A DNA stretch of 64,000 nucleotides from JBCBRD01 sp039819785 (GTDB lineage: Bacteria > Pseudomonadota > Alphaproteobacteria > Rhizobiales > Hyphomicrobiaceae), in contig JBCBRH010000001.1 in NCBI GenBank assembly GCA_039819785.1, positions 124,001-188,000 on the forward strand. Direction: 5' to 3'. Every line of letters begins with the position of its first letter. Within the stretch, counting starts at the first letter, position 1. The notes beneath the pieces are model-generated. The model was not told where the DNA came from and searched no databases. It worked only from the letters and a program-made list of their open reading frames with translations. This document shows, piece by piece, positions 8,579 through 16,694 of this stretch. Position numbers and translations under genes: made by a program.

Positions 8579-9880
8579 ATGGCGGGTTTGAAGGATGTGT
8601 CCACGCCGCCATCCAGTCTCACATCAGGTGCAGATCCCATTACGATTGATGACGTCTATGCTGCCGCCAAAGTCATTGAGGGAGCGATACGGCGAACCGA
8701 TCTCGATCGTAGCCAGACATTGTCTGAACTACTCGGGTGTGAGATCTTGCTGAAGTTTGAAAACCTTCAGTTTACTGGGTCATTCAAGGAGCGTGGTGCG
8801 TTGAACCGCTTGTCGGCGCTCAGCGAAGCCGAACGGGCGCACGGTGTTATTGCGATGTCGGCTGGCAATCACGCGCAAGGGGTTGCCTATCACGCGAACC
8901 GATTGGGAATTCCCGCAACGATCGTCATGCCGGAAGGCACCCCTACGGTGAAGGTTGAAAATACGCGTGGGCATGGCGCCAACGTTATTCTTCACGGGCA
9001 GAAACTTGAAGAGGCTGCCCAATATGCGGCGACCTATGGAGAGACCCACGACCTCACGTTCATTCACCCGTTTGACGATGAAAAGGTCATTGCCGGACAA
9101 GGCACCATCGCTCTTGAGATGCTGGCGGATTGCCCTGATCTGGATACGCTGGTTGTACCCATTGGAGGTGGCGGGTTGATCGGCGGGATTGCGGTGGCGG
9201 CAAAGGCGATCAAACCTGACATCCGGATCATCGGTGTGGAGGCGGCACTCTATCCTTCCATGCACAATGCAACGCGCGGTGCGACACTGCCCATCAAGGG
9301 TGACACGCTTGCAGAAGGCATTGCGGTGAAGTCACCGGGTGCTCTGACTGCGCCGCTGGTGGCGAAGTATGTCGATGATATCATCCTCGTCGATGAAGCT
9401 GCGTTGGAGCGCGCCGTATCGCTTTTTATCGCGATTGAAAAGACGGTGGTTGAAGGTGCCGGTGCTGCGGGGCTGGCTGCGGTTCAGGAACGACCCGATC
9501 TGTTCAGGGGGCACAAAGTCGGGCTGATCTTGTGCGGCGGCAACATTGACACGCGCCTGCTGGCCAGTGTGCTGCAACGCGAACTGGCGCGCGAGGGGCG
9601 TTTGTCTCAACTGACGATTGATATTCCAGACCGTCCGGGCCAATTGGCGAAGGTATCCCGCATCCTTGCTGATCAGCACGCCAATGTGGTCGAGGTCTAT
9701 CATCAGCGTGTGTTCACCGAGTTGCCGGCCAAGGGAACCGAACTGCATCTTGTGATCGAGACCCGGGACCGGGCGCACCGCCAGGCGTGCGTTGCAGCCC
9801 TTGAGGCGGAGGGTTACGCCGTCACCGTGAAGGCCGCGCGATCCCTGCAAACGTCAGCGGCTACGGAGACGAGGGCTTGA
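8579..9880 (+). CDS. ilvA: Threonine ammonia-lyase with C-terminal ACT domain
   Basis: 433 residues. The fold type II PLP domain has the lysine motif FTGSFKERGA, the cofactor-phosphate loop IGGGGLIGG and SAGNHAQG. A linker leads to an ACT-like domain (QLTIDIPDRPGQLAKVSRILADQHANVVEV). The enzyme converts threonine to 2-oxobutanoate and ammonia, the first step of isoleucine synthesis from threonine. One ACT domain of this kind is usual for the shorter threonine dehydratases. ATG 8579 has GGAG upstream; an ATG 42 bp earlier is also in frame but lacks a binding site. The AEC transporter gene starts 25 bp downstream. Confidence 0.88.
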   Translation: MAGLKDVSTPPSSLTSGADPITIDDVYAAAKVIEGAIRRTDLDRSQTLSELLGCEILLKFENLQFTGSFKERGALNRLSALSEAERAHGVIAMSAGNHAQGVAYHANRLGIPATIVMPEGTPTVKVENTRGHGANVILHGQKLEEAAQYAATYGETHDLTFIHPFDDEKVIAGQGTIALEMLADCPDLDTLVVPIGGGGLIGGIAVAAKAIKPDIRIIGVEAALYPSMHNATRGATLPIKGDTLAEGIAVKSPGALTAPLVAKYVDDIILVDEAALERAVSLFIAIEKTVVEGAGAAGLAAVQERPDLFRGHKVGLILCGGNIDTRLLASVLQRELAREGRLSQLTIDIPDRPGQLAKVSRILADQHANVVEVYHQRVFTELPAKGTELHLVIETRDRAHRQACVAALEAEGYAVTVKAARSLQTSAATETRA

Positions 9881-9905
9881 GCCACAACGTAACGGGCTTC
9901 CTCCG

Positions 9906-10862
9906 ATGATCGCCCTCTTTCAGAGCGTCCTGATGGATGTGACGTTGCCCATCGTCGCACTTGTTGCTGTGGGCTTTGTCATGCAGCGGCGCATGCATTT
10001 CGACGTGGCCACTTTGAACCGCGCGTTGATGTTTATTTTTGTGCCAGCTTTCCTGGTTCACTATCTGTCATCGTCGCGACTTCCGATTGGAGAAGTCCTG
10101 CCGACGACATATTTCACGGTTGTTCAGTTTCTGGTGCTCATCCCGGTGGGGTGGATTGCTGCGTTGCTGTTTCGTTATGGCAACCGGTTTGCAGCCGTGA
10201 TCGCGTTGACAACTGTTTACGCCAACGTTGGCAACTTCGGCATCCCGCTCGTCCAGCTGGCGTTTCCAGAGCGTTATATCCTCCATCAGTCCGTCATCAC
10301 GAGCCTTGTGACAATCTTGATCGTAACGGTGGGCATTTGGTTGCTGGCCCCTCCGGAGCGGGGACAGGGCTTTTTCAATCGTTTGAAACTGGCCTTTGAG
10401 ATGCCCGTGATCCCAGCCGTCTGTGTCGGCCTTTTGCTGCGTGGATTTGAAGTGACGCTGCCGACGGTGATCGGGAAACCGGTTGAAATGATCGGCAGTG
10501 TGTTTGCTCCACTGGCACTTGTAGCGCTGGGTGCGCAACTGGGTGATCGACGCCCGGAAACACTTAGTGCTGAGACCACTGATGGGCCTCCGCGTGGTGC
10601 GGGCGCACTTACACTTGCCGTTGTGCTCAAGCTGCTGGTGGCGCCGGCCATAACCTGGGGCCTTGCACTCTTCATGGGGTTGCCGGGGGACCTGTTGGAT
10701 CTGGTTGTTGTCGCGTCCGCCACGCCGGTTGGTGTCATCCTGGCGGTGTTTTGCCTGGATTTCCGCCGTGAACCTAAGTTCGTTGGTCAGGCGATCTTGA
10801 TTTCGACACTGCTCTCACCGATCACGGTCACAGCTTGGATCATCGCAATGCGGCTGACATGA
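9906..10862 (+). CDS. AEC-family transporter (auxin efflux carrier type)
   Basis: 318 residues with about ten hydrophobic segments in two halves, the AEC/BART arrangement. Recognisable pieces are VYANVGNFGIPL, with the conserved N-x-G-x-P break in the first half, and LALVALGAQLG in the second half. Bacterial members export or import organic acids or amino-acid-like compounds; the substrate is not known. It follows ilvA closely and is probably cotranscribed, which would fit export of a small carboxylate, but that is inference. Confidence 0.85.
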   Translation: MIALFQSVLMDVTLPIVALVAVGFVMQRRMHFDVATLNRALMFIFVPAFLVHYLSSSRLPIGEVLPTTYFTVVQFLVLIPVGWIAALLFRYGNRFAAVIALTTVYANVGNFGIPLVQLAFPERYILHQSVITSLVTILIVTVGIWLLAPPERGQGFFNRLKLAFEMPVIPAVCVGLLLRGFEVTLPTVIGKPVEMIGSVFAPLALVALGAQLGDRRPETLSAETTDGPPRGAGALTLAVVLKLLVAPAITWGLALFMGLPGDLLDLVVVASATPVGVILAVFCLDFRREPKFVGQAILISTLLSPITVTAWIIAMRLT

Positions 10863-10902
10863 CCTGTGTTGGCTTAGGTGTTTTCTGTTCAGATTTGGGG
10901 GA

Positions 10903-11541
10903 ATGAACGTGGTTGATTTATATACATGGTCGACGCCGAATGGCCGAAAGGTTTCAATCCTTTTGGAAGAGTTGGGCGTCGATTATGCGGTTCATCCCAT
11001 CAATATCGGAAAAGACGAGCAATTCGGCGAAGCGTTCTTGAAGATTTCGCCCAACAATAAAATTCCAGCCATTTTGGATCGTGAAAACGGTCTGTCACTT
11101 TTCGAGTCTGGTGCGATCATGATTTACATGGCAGACAAGACAAAAATGCTTCTGCCTGAGAGCGGTCTGGAGCGCTATAGGGTATTGCAATGGCTGATGT
11201 GGCAAATGGGCGGTTTTGGTCCGATGCTGGGTCAGGCGCATCACTTTCTACACTACAACCCGGGCAAAGCAGAATACGCCGAGACGCGATATGCAACTGA
11301 AGCCAAGCGTCTGTACGGCGTCCTGGACCGGCAATTGGCAGAACATAGGTTTGTTGCCGGTGATGCCTACAGTCTGGCTGATATTGCGATCTGGCCTTGG
11401 GCGGCCGGGTTCAAGATGCAGCGCGTCGATCTGAGTGCGTTTCCAAGCGTTCAGCGATGGTATGAAATGGTTGCGAGCCGGCCGGGGGTGCAGGCTGGGT
11501 ATCAGGTGCCCAACCCCGGTCAGGACATCCCAGTGCCGTGA
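10903..11541 (+). CDS. Glutathione S-transferase / disulfide-bond oxidoreductase (YfcG/YghU type)
   Basis: 212 residues. The start YTWSTPNGRKVSILLEELG, with T-P-N-G-R-K, and SPNNKIPAILDRENGLSLFESGAIMIYM match the Nu-class YfcG/YghU GSTs, which bind glutathione and reduce disulfides. The C-terminal helical domain includes WLMWQMGGFGPMLGQAHHF and the DAYSLADIAIWPW motif, both typical of this group. ATG 10903 follows the AEC gene by 40 bp. A poly-A/hairpin structure downstream belongs to the opposite strand gene. Confidence 0.87.
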   Translation: MNVVDLYTWSTPNGRKVSILLEELGVDYAVHPINIGKDEQFGEAFLKISPNNKIPAILDRENGLSLFESGAIMIYMADKTKMLLPESGLERYRVLQWLMWQMGGFGPMLGQAHHFLHYNPGKAEYAETRYATEAKRLYGVLDRQLAEHRFVAGDAYSLADIAIWPWAAGFKMQRVDLSAFPSVQRWYEMVASRPGVQAGYQVPNPGQDIPVP

Positions 11542-11603
11542 TGCGCTGGGTCTGTGGAACTCTGGGTCGCTCAACGTAGAGTGGAAACGATGGGGCTGTT
11601 TGC

Positions 11604-11637
11604 AAAAAAAAAAGACCCTCCCGGTGAGGGGAGGGTC
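11604..11637 (-). terminator. Rho-independent terminator
   Basis: On the reverse strand a perfect 9-bp stem (GACCCTCCC with GGGAGGGTC, 6-nt loop) is followed by ten T residues (A-run 11604-11613 on the + strand). It lies 28 bp past the stop of the reverse-strand gene at 11666-11920 and so terminates that gene. Confidence 0.88.
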
Positions 11638-11665
11638 ATAGGGGTTTGGGAGCGTCACAGTCAGT

Positions 11666-11920
11666 TCAAAAGCGGGCGGCGCGAGATGCCAAGTTGTTGT
11701 CGTAGGCCTCGATCGTGCCGTTTGTCATTTCGGCCTGATGGGCCGCGATGACGGAATTCGGTTGAAGCGACGTCCATGGGAACTGTCCGGCTTTGGCCCC
11801 TGGAGGCATCGTCAGTGATGCAATCAGGAAAACTGCAGCCAGTCCGAAAAACAAGAGGGCGAAGGCTCTAATCACCCGAAGTCGACGTACACTCGATGCT
11901 TTCGCTAATTGCAAATCCAT
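11666..11920 (-). CDS. Small single-pass membrane protein, hypothetical
   Basis: 84 residues. A basic start (SSVRRLRVIR) precedes one transmembrane helix (about residues 18-37), then a short polar tail, probably outside the inner membrane by the positive-inside rule. I recognise no family. A strong terminator directly downstream supports this being a real expressed gene. It diverges from the cytochrome-DUF4384 gene across a 198-bp AT-rich region. Confidence 0.6.
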   Translation of the reverse strand: MDLQLAKASSVRRLRVIRAFALLFFGLAAVFLIASLTMPPGAKAGQFPWTSLQPNSVIAAHQAEMTNGTIEAYDNNLASRAARF

Positions 11921-12071
11921 CGTTGTGATTGCCGCCCTTGTTTCTCATTCGCTTCTGTTATTCAATTTGTAACCCAGTTTTTCGGCGCGGTCGATGGTTA
12001 CGCAAATCTATAGCTAACGGCCAAATGTCGAATTTAACGATTTGTTAGGATATTCAATTCTTAAAAAAGTT

Positions 12072-12086
12072 CGAATAAAGTATTCG
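12072..12086. promoter_or_regulatory. Inverted repeat in a divergent promoter region
   Basis: CGAATA-AAG-TATTCG is a perfect 6-bp inverted repeat with a 3-bp spacer in the AT-rich stretch 11921-12118 between two divergent genes. It lies 33 bp before the start of the cytochrome-DUF4384 gene and may be an operator or a chance palindrome. Confidence 0.3.
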
Positions 12087-12118
12087 GTATTGTCGATAAA
12101 CTGAGGAGTTGGGATGCG

Positions 12119-13621
12119 ATGACCGGAGGGGTCCGATGCTGGTGGCGTTGGAGTACGGCAGTGGCCTTTTTCGTCTGCCTGATGGCCGGGGCTGCATCTG
12201 CGGTATCTTTACGTTCGGCTCCAGATACGCCAATTGCTTTAAAAGCGTTCGGGGTTTTCAAGACCCATTGTGCCCGTTGCCATCAGCGCGCAGTACCGGG
12301 CTTGGGTCGCCCACAGTCGGCTTCCTCTCGAGAACCCAGGGTATCCAGTTCGGCGAATACTGACAGCCTAAGCCAGACCCAAGGTGGGATCGCGCAGATC
12401 ACGGATCTGGATTGGCTTGCGAAGCGCCGTGACCTCGTGGTGCCAGGCCAACCGGAAGCCTCGCGACTTTATCAGGTCATGGTGGCGCGGCAGATGCCGT
12501 ATGATGTGTTCCATGCTCGTTCAGGTGGTTTGGAGCCGACGGCTTTCGATCTTGAGGCTGTGCGAGACTGGATCACCAGTCTCGAAGAGCGAGCTGAGCG
12601 GGTTTGCGGCAAGGATCCGCGTGAGCTGGGTGCGGACATGCGCGCAAAGGCCGTATCGCGCTGGCTTGCTGGACCATTGCTGGCGGATGGAGAGCGTGAG
12701 CGTCTGGCCATCGTGCACCTGAGTGGCCGTGATGTGTGCGACTCTGGAACCTCACGGGCCGCCAATGCCACGCAAGGTTTGGAGCTGATCAGGACGCTGC
12801 CTGGGTTTGAGGGGCTGACGCTGACGCCACTGGCCGTGCCAGGTGTTCGCCTTGCGGTCGGTATCGTTGGAGACCCCGATGATGGGCGTGCGCCACCATG
12901 GCATGCACTTGAAGTGCCGGTGGGGTCAGAGGCGGAACGAGTTTTGAAGGCGCTTGGACTGGTTGTTGACGGCGGGCCGCCGGTGATAGATCTGGCAGCC
13001 CTTGGCAACGCCGGGATTGCACGCGAACGTTCGCATGTCTTGAGCCGGCCTGAAGTGTCGCGCGGCCCCGTCGTGACGAGCGCGCGTAAGGCGCAGGAAG
13101 CTTTGCTGCCTCAGGGACTGGCCATCACTTCGCGAAAGACACACTTTCAGAAGGGCGATGAACTGGTTCTGGATATCACGACCGATCGCGCCTGCCGTTT
13201 GACGGTTATCAACATTGAGCCCAGTGGCCGGGCGACCGTGCTGTTTCCCAATCAGTTTTCGCCGGATAACGCTATGAAGGCTGGTGAGACTGTTACGCTG
13301 CCAAATCCGGATGGGCCGTTTCTCTTGGCCTTGGATGACGTGGGCCAGGAGACGTTTTTGGCGGTCTGCTTAATGGAAGACCGCGCAAGCATTCCTGGCG
13401 TTATGCATGATTTCGATATTCAGCCGTTCACGATCCTGGGTGACTGGTCCAGCCATATCAGGCGGCAATTGGCTGCAGATAAACGCGAACGGTCGCTGGT
13501 TGGGAAGCGCTTGTCGCGGCGCAAAAAGCGGTCGTTGCGCCGTCAGGGGATCGTATTGCGCGCTTCAGCGGCGCCTCTAAAGCAGATGCGTGCTGCAATC
13601 CGGCTCGACGTTGCTGATTAG
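12119..13621 (+). CDS. Exported cytochrome c-like protein with a DUF4384-type domain
   Basis: 500 residues. A signal peptide (about 1-28, hydrophobic core AVAFFVCLMAGAASA) is followed by a c-type heme motif CARCH (Cys51, Cys54, His55) and DLVVPGQPEASRLYQVMV, which resembles the cytochrome domains of planctomycete-type proteins in which small c-type modules precede other domains. The C-terminal third (about 345-440: FQKGDELVLDITTDRACRLTVINIEPSGRATVLFPN, shown in part) matches the style of DUF4384, a beta-rich domain often fused to caspase-like or peptidoglycan-binding modules. The very C-terminus is strongly basic (KRLSRRKKRSLRRQG). The function is unknown. It probably acts in the periplasm. 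Confidence 0.65.
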   Translation: MTGGVRCWWRWSTAVAFFVCLMAGAASAVSLRSAPDTPIALKAFGVFKTHCARCHQRAVPGLGRPQSASSREPRVSSSANTDSLSQTQGGIAQITDLDWLAKRRDLVVPGQPEASRLYQVMVARQMPYDVFHARSGGLEPTAFDLEAVRDWITSLEERAERVCGKDPRELGADMRAKAVSRWLAGPLLADGERERLAIVHLSGRDVCDSGTSRAANATQGLELIRTLPGFEGLTLTPLAVPGVRLAVGIVGDPDDGRAPPWHALEVPVGSEAERVLKALGLVVDGGPPVIDLAALGNAGIARERSHVLSRPEVSRGPVVTSARKAQEALLPQGLAITSRKTHFQKGDELVLDITTDRACRLTVINIEPSGRATVLFPNQFSPDNAMKAGETVTLPNPDGPFLLALDDVGQETFLAVCLMEDRASIPGVMHDFDIQPFTILGDWSSHIRRQLAADKRERSLVGKRLSRRKKRSLRRQGIVLRASAAPLKQMRAAIRLDVAD

Positions 13622-13673
13622 GTTTCAGTCCGGGTCTGGCCCATTTGGTTTACATGCTTTTATGCAGCTTCAG

Positions 13674-14786
13674 TCATGTAGCTTCAGCTTGGCGCATCAA
13701 TTGATACTCCAGTGCGCGCACGCCGAAGACGGCACCGGCTACAATGGCGGCGAACGTGACGAACGACCCAATGGCCAGAGTTGAGATGCCCGTCATGGCC
13801 TGACCGACGGTGCACCCCAGCGCGGTCACTCCGCCGATGCCCATGAGGGCAGCTCCAAACAGTGTCCGCAGTGTGTCGCTGGTGTCGGTGAAGGTCTGGA
13901 GCCGGAACCGGCCCATGGCCATCGCCATTAAGAACGCGCCGAGCATCCCGCCGAATACTGTCGCCACACCGAAGCTTGGAAGCCCGACGGCGGTTGAGCG
14001 CTGCATCCACTCAAGCGTATCCCCGCTGGGGCGGACAAAGGTCAGTGAAATCGGCGAGACCACTGTGTCGGCGAATTCATCGAAGGCCAGTCCGGTGGCG
14101 GCCCAGCCTGCGACGATGCAAAGACCGATCCCAACGCCTGCCAGGATGTTTGTCCAGGAGGAACGGAACCGCGGTTCGGCGAAGCAGAAACCGATGGTCA
14201 CCAGACCGAAGATCAGGGCAAACATGAGCCCACCCGTTGCCGGGTCAAGCCCGAAGGCCGCACTGGCGGCTGTGCCCAGGTTCGTTGTTTCCTGGCCCAT
14301 GTCCTCCATGTCGACGGCCATAAGCTGCTGGGTCGATTGTCGGAGCAACCCGAAAATGCCGCCGATGGTCATGTAGGCAAACAGCCCCATGACCACGAGC
14401 GTGAACAACGCCCGCAAGTCACCTCCACCCACGCGGGCAACGTTGCGACTGGCGCATCCACCTGAAAACACCATGCCGAAGCCGAACAACAACCCCCCTA
14501 GGACGTGACCGAGCCAGGTGAACGTCGAACCGATGTACATGCTGGTGTTGGTATCGACGAACCCTGCATATTGGATGGTCTGGGTGCCGATCATCGCGAC
14601 CGCGATAGCCAATAGCCAAGCTCGGAACCGGCGTGTGTCGCCAAAGCTCAGCATGTCGGAAATGCCGCCCATTGTGCAGAAGTTGGTGCGAAACACGATT
14701 GCACCGAAGGCGATGCCGATCGCCAATCCTGCCCACATCAATGATGCAGGTGCATTATCGACAAAGAAGCTGCGGAGCTCTTCCAT
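13674..14786 (-). CDS. YeeE/YedE-family (TsuA-like) sulfur-compound permease
   Basis: 370 residues with about nine to ten hydrophobic helices in two similar halves. Conserved cysteine motifs are NFCTMGG near the start, FSGGCASRNVARVG in the middle and ALGCTVGQAMTGIS near the end. These are the sites through which thiosulfate permease TsuA passes its substrate, so uptake of thiosulfate or a related sulfane compound is likely. No TusA-like gene is adjacent, but one lies at 29325, and sulfite dehydrogenase genes lie 7 kb away. The gene converges with the cytochrome-DUF4384 gene. Confidence 0.83.
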   Translation of the reverse strand: MEELRSFFVDNAPASLMWAGLAIGIAFGAIVFRTNFCTMGGISDMLSFGDTRRFRAWLLAIAVAMIGTQTIQYAGFVDTNTSMYIGSTFTWLGHVLGGLLFGFGMVFSGGCASRNVARVGGGDLRALFTLVVMGLFAYMTIGGIFGLLRQSTQQLMAVDMEDMGQETTNLGTAASAAFGLDPATGGLMFALIFGLVTIGFCFAEPRFRSSWTNILAGVGIGLCIVAGWAATGLAFDEFADTVVSPISLTFVRPSGDTLEWMQRSTAVGLPSFGVATVFGGMLGAFLMAMAMGRFRLQTFTDTSDTLRTLFGAALMGIGGVTALGCTVGQAMTGISTLAIGSFVTFAAIVAGAVFGVRALEYQLMRQAEAT

Positions 14787-15077
14787 GGTTTTAGTCTCTT
14801 AAGTTGGCCCGAATGGCTTATTTATGGGTCTTGTTCTTCGTGGCCGTTGGGCAGGGCATGTCGCCCTGAGATCGAGGTCGTGTCATCGGCGCCATGCGGT
14901 CAAAGTCGTGCGTTTCATGTTTCGCGGACCAGGGCACGAACGTTAGCATCGCGACACCAGCGACCTTTACGAAACCCGCAGCACATTATATATCACGCGG
15001 CTGCGCGAAGCGTCGGATTGCATGTTATTGCCAGTCTGCCGGACACGCCGCAATACTGGATTTGGAAAATTTCGCCC

Positions 15078-16280
15078 ATGGAAAGATTTGCAACAGCGTC
15101 TGAAATGATCCGTAAGCGCCGTCCAGAGCGTCCGGTCCTGGGTCTGCGCCCACAGGCGGCAGGACGCGCTGCGCAGTGGTTCTTGAAGCATTTCGACGGT
15201 GATGTCGCTTATGCCTACAAGGCTAACAGTTCGGTGTTCTTGCTGGGCGCACTCTATGGGGCCGGCATCCGTCATTTTGATGTGGCCTCGTTGCCGGAGC
15301 TTGAAGACGCAGCCACGATCCCTGGCGTTGAGATGCATTTTATGCATCCGGTAAAGTCGCGCAGCGCCATCAAGCGCGCCTATGATCTGGGTGTGCGGAG
15401 TTTTTCACTGGACAGCGAGGATGAGCTTAAAAAGATCGTCGAGGAGACCCGCCAGTCGACGGGCCCAGCGCGTGACCTTCGGCTGTTTGTGCGTGTTGCC
15501 GTGCCAGCGATCAACTCGCTCATCCCCCTGGAAAACAAATTCGGCCTTGATGGAATTGCAGCGGCCAAGCTGCTTATGAAAACGCGGCAGGTGGCAGCTG
15601 AGCTTGGTATCACATTCCATGTGGGCTCGCAGACTTCCACGCCCGATGCTTTCGTGACAGCGCTTGATAGCGTGCGCGTCTTAATTGGTCAGGCCGGTGT
15701 CGTGGTCGACTGTCTGGATGTCGGCGGTGGCTTCCCTGCCAAGTATCCGAATTCCGACCCTGATCCACTTGTTGATTTTATCAAGGCGATCGACGACGGC
15801 GTCGAAGAGCTGCCGGTGCGTGAAGACGTCCGTCTGATGTGCGAGCCTGGCCGGGCACTGGTGTCGGAGGCTGAAAGTGTGATTGTTCGCGTCGATGCAC
15901 GCCGTGGGAATAACCTTTTCATCAATGATGGCGGCTACGGTACGTTGTTTGATGCAGCGCATTTGGGTTTTGTGTTTCCAGCAAATCGCATCCTGACGGA
16001 CAAAGAACGCGGTTCGGATAGGCCGCGCATGGAGGGCTTTGAACTTTGGGGGCCGACGTGCGATTCGATTGATCATATGCCGGGGCCGTTCCTGCTGCCT
16101 TCCGACATCGATGAAGGGGACTATATCGAGATCGGCAACATCGGCGCTTATGGGCGTGCCCTTGCTGGGAAATTCAACGGATATGGCACGTATGATGAGG
16201 TCATCCTGGCCGATGCGCCGTTTGCCAGCATGTATGACAGCAAGACGGTTAAGGCGTCCCAAGTCGTCCAGAGCGTCTGA
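15078..16280 (+). CDS. Type III PLP-dependent decarboxylase (ornithine/lysine/diaminopimelate-like)
   Basis: 400 residues with an alanine-racemase-fold barrel. The PLP lysine is Lys48 in AYAYKANSS, the glycine loop is CLDVGGGFPAKYP and MCEPGRALV binds the cofactor phosphate. The C-terminal beta domain has the catalytic cysteine Cys328 in WGPTCDSIDHM and GAYGRALAGKFNG. The WGPTCDS pattern is that of eukaryotic-type ornithine decarboxylases found in alphaproteobacteria, so putrescine (or cadaverine) synthesis is likely. ATG 15078 is the first start with family similarity; the upstream frame is open to 14847 but does not look like the family. Confidence 0.87.
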   Translation: MERFATASEMIRKRRPERPVLGLRPQAAGRAAQWFLKHFDGDVAYAYKANSSVFLLGALYGAGIRHFDVASLPELEDAATIPGVEMHFMHPVKSRSAIKRAYDLGVRSFSLDSEDELKKIVEETRQSTGPARDLRLFVRVAVPAINSLIPLENKFGLDGIAAAKLLMKTRQVAAELGITFHVGSQTSTPDAFVTALDSVRVLIGQAGVVVDCLDVGGGFPAKYPNSDPDPLVDFIKAIDDGVEELPVREDVRLMCEPGRALVSEAESVIVRVDARRGNNLFINDGGYGTLFDAAHLGFVFPANRILTDKERGSDRPRMEGFELWGPTCDSIDHMPGPFLLPSDIDEGDYIEIGNIGAYGRALAGKFNGYGTYDEVILADAPFASMYDSKTVKASQVVQSV

Positions 16281-16395
16281 CGGCGTTTTGGGCGCGGGGC
16301 TCTTGTGTTTGCGGAGCGGATTTGACCAGCTGCCTTATATCGACCTCGAATCACCCGTAACTGCAGCGTCGGGGAGCGGCTTTGGGAGCTGCAAC

Positions 16396-16644
16396 ATGAC
16401 GACGCCACATAAAGACTCGATCCGATTTGACGACATCTCAAGTTGGTTGCTTGAGCAGATCGGTCTGGCACGCCTTGTAAACGAATGCGACGAGGCGGCC
16501 AGGTCCTTACTGGACGATGCCGAACGGGAACTTGCGGGACTGTGCGCTGACTTTACATCCGTGAAGTTAGCTGACGGCGAACGACACGTAACACCTGAAC
16601 CCTCACCATCGATTGGTGATCCGGGACCACCAGACCGGCCTTGA
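16396..16644 (+). CDS. Small hypothetical protein
   Basis: 82 residues, acidic, with a helical middle (SSWLLEQIGLARLVNECDEAARSLLDDAERELAGL, in two parts) and a proline-rich tail. The ATG has GGGAG at good spacing. It follows the decarboxylase by 115 bp on the same strand and converges with the TRAP permease gene. I recognise no family. The good ribosome binding site is the main support. Confidence 0.5.
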   Translation: MTTPHKDSIRFDDISSWLLEQIGLARLVNECDEAARSLLDDAERELAGLCADFTSVKLADGERHVTPEPSPSIGDPGPPDRP

Positions 16645-16694
16645 ATAGGGTCGTTCGATTCCAGATCCGCGCCTAGCCCACCGCTTGTGGGAGT

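Noticed and set aside
13810..14376. 188-codon forward frame opposite the YeeE/YedE permease gene
   Set aside because: It is the antisense of a membrane protein with clear family motifs; no binding site or family features.
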